From: Mucilaginibacter sp.
GTDB lineage: Bacteria > Bacteroidota > Bacteroidia > Sphingobacteriales > Sphingobacteriaceae
Assembly (NCBI GenBank): GCA_028288025.1
Contig: JAQBOM010000038.1
Location: 1 to 45,015, forward strand
Direction of reading: 5' to 3'
Length of the DNA stretch: 45,015 nucleotides
Both the position numbers and the translations under genes were made by a program. Under the pieces are notes generated by a model. The model was not told the DNA's origin. It did not search any database and saw nothing but the letters and a program-made list of their open reading frames with translations. Position 1 is the first letter of the stretch; the number at the start of each line of letters is the position of its first letter. Of the stretch, positions 42,599 through 45,015 are shown in pieces.

Positions 42599-43024
42599 TT
42601 AATCTGCAGGATTTAAAGATGCTACCGCTTCCGACGGATTCATCACCGGTAAAGTGCTCTTTTTAAAATCCCTGGTATTGCGGGTCACAATAAAATCAAT
42701 TTGGGGCAGACTGAGGGCACAGTAGTATTGGATGGCGTCTTCGTAGTCATTAAAGTCGGTTTTTAGAGATTGCCGTATTATAGCATTAGTAACATCAACA
42801 ATTTCCGTTATCTCCGACAACTCATCCAATAACTTTATAGTAGCCTTGTTTGTTAACGATTGTCTCAAAATGTAGTAAATGTTATTATAAGAAACCGCTG
42901 AAATATAGATACGGGCTTTCCCGTCAACGGCGACATTGAACAGCCGGGCTGCTTCCATTGAAAAGGGTTGGCGATTAGCTAAAAAATCAATAACCACATT
43001 GGTGTCGATGAAAATGTGTCGCAT
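42599..43024 (-). CDS. PIN-domain toxin (VapC-like)
   Basis: Ribonuclease toxin of 141 residues. The PIN acidic residues are visible: Asp7 in FIDTNVVIDFL, Asp13, then an acidic stretch TDFNDYEDAIQYYCAL and DFIVTRNTRDF near the C-terminus. In VapBC systems such toxins cut tRNA or rRNA until the antitoxin is degraded. It lies 5 bp after the antitoxin gene, so both are one operon. Cellular target unknown. Confidence 0.9.
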   Translation of the reverse strand: MRHIFIDTNVVIDFLANRQPFSMEAARLFNVAVDGKARIYISAVSYNNIYYILRQSLTNKATIKLLDELSEITEIVDVTNAIIRQSLKTDFNDYEDAIQYYCALSLPQIDFIVTRNTRDFKKSTLPVMNPSEAVASLNPAD

Positions 43025-43029
43025 CGGTT

Positions 43030-43275
43030 TTATTTATGCCTTTTCATTAGCGCTTTCCCAAGGCTTTGCTTATAATCGAAATCGTCGGGTAAATTAATCA
43101 CCCCCATCAACCTTGTCACTTTAGGAGACAGATCAATAGTCGCTTCTTCCGGCTCGGCTATTGATTTTAAGTAATTTTCGATTATTCCCGATAGGCTCTT
43201 ACCTCTTTGCCGCGCATACCTTTTAGCGGAACCGATTACTTTGTCGTCGATGGTTAATGTTAGCTTGGTAATCAT
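43030..43275 (-). CDS. Antitoxin of the DUF6364 type
   Basis: 81-residue protein with an N-terminal ribbon-helix-helix-like segment TKLTLTIDDKVIGSAKRYARQRGKSLSGIIENYL (about 3-36 in the protein) that would bind the operon promoter, and a C-terminal tail to neutralise the toxin. The placement directly before the PIN gene supports a VapBC-like pair. A TATATTTG box flanked by two ACGTGTA repeats lies upstream. Confidence 0.85.
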   Translation of the reverse strand: MITKLTLTIDDKVIGSAKRYARQRGKSLSGIIENYLKSIAEPEEATIDLSPKVTRLMGVINLPDDFDYKQSLGKALMKRHK

Positions 43276-43278
43276 TGC

Positions 43279-43308
43279 ACGTGTAATTTATATACAAATA
43301 TACGTGTA
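43279..43308 (-). promoter_or_regulatory. Antitoxin promoter with flanking direct repeats
   Basis: TATATTTG (minus strand, 43295-43302) lies between two ACGTGTA copies at 43279-43285 and 43302-43308, 23 bp apart; a third CGTGTAAATTA is at 43343-43353. Repeats on both sides of a -7 box suit autorepression by a ribbon-helix-helix antitoxin. Confidence 0.5.
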
Positions 43309-43456
43309 GTAATTACAATCAGAAATTAAATTATTTATTCCCCGTGTAAATTATGGTGCATCGTTTTTTTACATCAACCGCCGGGTTCTTTACCGTTGCG
43401 ATACCAGCCGGCAGCATTCTGTAACAATTCAATTGCAAAGGAATTATTTTGAAACA

Positions 43457-43492
43457 AAACATATGATGTTTTAATTAAACATCATATGTTTG
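43457..43492 (+). promoter_or_regulatory. Perfect 15-bp palindrome overlapping the dps -7 box
   Basis: Arms AAACATATGATGTTT (43457-43471) and AAACATCATATGTTT (43477-43491) with a 5-bp centre. The right arm contains TATGTTTG (43485-43492), a perfect TAnnTTTG box, 51 bp before the dps ATG. A regulator bound here would block or shape RNA polymerase binding. Confidence 0.65.
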
Positions 43493-43543
43493 TGTCGTCA
43501 AATATTTTATTTGCCTTTAATTTAACGACTTAACTAAACAGAT

Positions 43544-44017
43544 ATGAAAACTAATATTGGCATTAAGGAAGAAGATAGAAAAATCGTGGCTGAACAACTG
43601 GCAAAATTGCTGGCAGATGAGCATGTTTTATATATTAAAACACGAAATGCCCACTGGAACGTAGAATCAGCTGATTTTCATTCAAAGCACTTGTTTTTTG
43701 AAGCCCAGTATACCCAACTGGAAGAATTCATCGATAGCGTTGCCGAACGGATGAGGGCAATTGGCCATTATGCACCAGCCACCATGAAAAGCTTTCTGCA
43801 GCTAACTCATTTAACAGAATACAGCGAAAGAACAAATGATAGTTCCGGCTTTATTAAAGAGCTGCTTGAGGATCATGAAAGTATTATCGAGTTTTTAAGG
43901 GCGAACATCAATCCCTTTGCCGAACAATATCATGACCTTGGAACCAGCGACTTTATAACCGGCCTGATGCAGGACCATGAAAAAATGGCCTGGATGCTGC
44001 GTTCGCATTTAAAATAA
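43544..44017 (+). CDS. dps: Dps family DNA-protecting ferritin
   Basis: Mini-ferritin of 157 residues that oxidises and stores iron using peroxide and protects DNA. Ferroxidase-site residues by motif: His37 in NAHWNV, His49 in SKHLFFE, Asp64 and Glu68 in FIDSVAERM. Cytoplasmic dodecamer expected. A perfect palindrome overlaps its likely promoter, so expression is probably switched by a repressor or redox regulator. A haem c lipoprotein gene follows 33 bp later. Confidence 0.94.
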   Translation: MKTNIGIKEEDRKIVAEQLAKLLADEHVLYIKTRNAHWNVESADFHSKHLFFEAQYTQLEEFIDSVAERMRAIGHYAPATMKSFLQLTHLTEYSERTNDSSGFIKELLEDHESIIEFLRANINPFAEQYHDLGTSDFITGLMQDHEKMAWMLRSHLK

Positions 44018-44050
44018 TTGATTTAATAGCTCACACTAAAAGTAAAAATC

Positions 44051-44545
44051 ATGAAAAGATTATCGTTATTGTTTTTATCGCTGGCTGTGCCATTTGCATT
44101 AATGGTAGGTTGTGAACAGTCCGGCAGTAAAACTGAAGTTCTGCAGGCCCGGGTAGATAGCTTGCAAAACAGGCTGAATTCTGTTTATACACCGGGTACC
44201 GGGGCATTTATGAATTTTATTGTCCAGCCTCACCACCTTAAATTGTGGTATGCGGGCCAGGGCAAAAACTGGGCGCTGGCAGAATATGAAAGACAGGAAT
44301 TGATGGGCGGCTTTGAAAAGATTCAAAAATATCATAAGGATAAACCTGAAGCAGCGGCCGTTGCGATGATTTTTCCGGCAATGAATGCAATTGAAAAATC
44401 AATCCGGGAAAAAGACGATAATGCTTTCAAAAATAATTTTGTTATGTTAACCAATACATGCAACACTTGCCACCAGGCATTAAAGTATGGCTTTAATGTG
44501 ATAAAGGTTCCGGCAAAAAATAGCTTTGACAACCAAAGTTTTTAA
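44051..44545 (+). CDS. Haem c-type lipoprotein
   Basis: 164 residues. Lipoprotein signal with lipobox MVGC (Cys21), then a short coiled-coil (about 29-46; TEVLQARVDSLQNRL), a helical domain, and one haem c motif CNTCH at Cys137-His141 followed by a short tail. Likely periplasmic or outer-membrane-anchored monohaem cytochrome, with a cytochrome c'-like helical arrangement as a guess. Its place after dps suggests co-transcription in an oxidative-stress or electron-transfer context. Confidence 0.85.
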   Translation: MKRLSLLFLSLAVPFALMVGCEQSGSKTEVLQARVDSLQNRLNSVYTPGTGAFMNFIVQPHHLKLWYAGQGKNWALAEYERQELMGGFEKIQKYHKDKPEAAAVAMIFPAMNAIEKSIREKDDNAFKNNFVMLTNTCNTCHQALKYGFNVIKVPAKNSFDNQSF

Positions 44546-44573
44546 ATCTGTTAAATCCTGAATTTAAAAATCC

Positions 44574-44744
44574 ATGGCCCGTTTCAGACAATTCTCCTTT
44601 AAGCAGTTCGGTTATCTTAACTTTAATCATGACCTTCCCCGACAATTATCACAGCAAGATTTTACCAGTTTTGTGAAGATTGTGTTTCTACGAGCCAGCG
44701 GACACGCAGTTATCGACTTTAAAGAATACCAAGCTTTGAAATAA
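44574..44744 (+). CDS. Short ORF resembling an N-terminal piece of an AraC-type regulator, possibly a remnant
   Basis: A 56-codon frame from ATG 44574 (29 bp after the cytochrome gene). Its text, FGYLNFNHDLPRQLS and FVKIVFLRASGHAVIDF, resembles the cupin-like N-terminus of AraC family regulators, where such a protein would normally run on for 200 more residues. Here it stops at TAA 44742, with more stops beyond. It may be a truncated pseudogene, a frameshifted gene or a genuine small protein. Recognition is from pattern memory only. Confidence 0.35.
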   Translation: MARFRQFSFKQFGYLNFNHDLPRQLSQQDFTSFVKIVFLRASGHAVIDFKEYQALK

Positions 44745-44779
44745 ATGGACGCTGACAAATAAATTATTATGTACCAAAA

Positions 44780-44818
44780 GAACAAAACCGTTTTAAGTTG
44801 ATTGCAGCGGTTTTGTTC
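44780..44818. repeat. Hairpin-forming inverted repeat downstream of the short ORF
   Basis: Perfect 11-bp arms GAACAAAACCG (44780-44790) and CGGTTTTGTTC (44808-44818) with a 17-bp loop and no T-tract. The remainder of the window to 45015 shows no gene I can support; one frame is open to the edge (about 44933-45015) without a clear start. Confidence 0.7.
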
Positions 44819-45015
44819 ATTACAGGAATCACATCCTAATGATGTTGCCCAATATTCACTGAAGCTGCAACCCAGGCGGCAATAACTAAAAATAGAGTAG
44901 ATCAGTGACACCTTTTCATTGAATATTCAAGTAGCATGATACCCTATCTACGGAATACGTTGATGTCATTTTTAAGATGATTTCGCAAAAACTACAGTTA
45001 TTTTTTAATGCGATT

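Noticed and set aside
43277..43286. CACGTG core as a possible parS site
   Set aside because: Flanking bases do not form the parS palindrome, and it lies far from parAB inside the antitoxin promoter.
44627..44911. 94-codon Cys-rich open frame on the minus strand
   Set aside because: No similarity or promoter recognised; it overlaps the AraC-like short ORF on the other strand and the hairpin at 44780, so it is probably a chance frame.

Overview
The window reads as chromosomal DNA of a Bacteroidota bacterium, most likely family Sphingobacteriaceae (Mucilaginibacter or Pedobacter type). Grounds: a type IX secretion (CHU_C) cargo protein, TAnnTTTG promoter boxes, weak Shine-Dalgarno sites, a DnaG without its zinc ligands, the parA-parB-DUF5683-dapB-lepB gene order, and long intergenic palindromes of kinds known from that family. 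The genus is inference; no rRNA, tRNA, CRISPR, integrase or transposase gene was recognised.

Layout. 1-5.2 kb: 3' part of secA, a SPOR-domain protein overlapping an M20 amidohydrolase, and an unknown secreted protein. 5.5-8.2 kb: a secreted adhesin-like T9SS cargo and a flavin reductase. 8.5-16.2 kb: a co-directional run parA, parB, DUF5683 protein, dapB and three tandem signal peptidase I genes, two of them fused to an N-terminal membrane domain. 16.4-19.7 kb: minus-strand Ldh-type oxidoreductase, SRPBCC protein and asnS. 20.2-24.5 kb: EamA transporter, then the tight set dnaG-yraN-glutamine cyclotransferase. 24.8-29.1 kb: minus-strand DPP IV-type peptidase and pgi. 29.3-36.1 kb: small unknown protein, prfB with its programmed +1 frameshift, an esterase, a SirB1-like protein, a methyltransferase, an outer-membrane barrel and a deoxyhypusine-synthase-like enzyme. 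36.2-44.5 kb: stress and gas-response genes (Cys-rich Crp/Fnr regulator, divergent ClC channel, truncated haemoglobin, SSS symporter, exonuclease III, VapBC-type pair, Dps, haem c lipoprotein).

The most striking non-coding content is the intergenic DNA from 2.4 to 32.2 kb. Most larger gaps hold a long imperfect palindrome, and at least ten unrelated sequence families are present; some share the same internal spacer motif although their arms differ. They sit just outside stop or start codons, and one arm encodes the last residues of the Ldh-type protein. No such element was found from 32.2 kb to the end, where the gaps instead hold operator-like palindromes (upstream of dps, between the Crp/Fnr and ClC genes, upstream of the antitoxin) and a conventional terminator.

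No clearly new defence or biosynthetic system is visible. The best candidates for new biology are the modular palindromes, the triplicated signal peptidases, the bacterial deoxyhypusine-synthase homologue, and the redox-like regulatory sites next to Crp/Fnr-ClC-globin and Dps.
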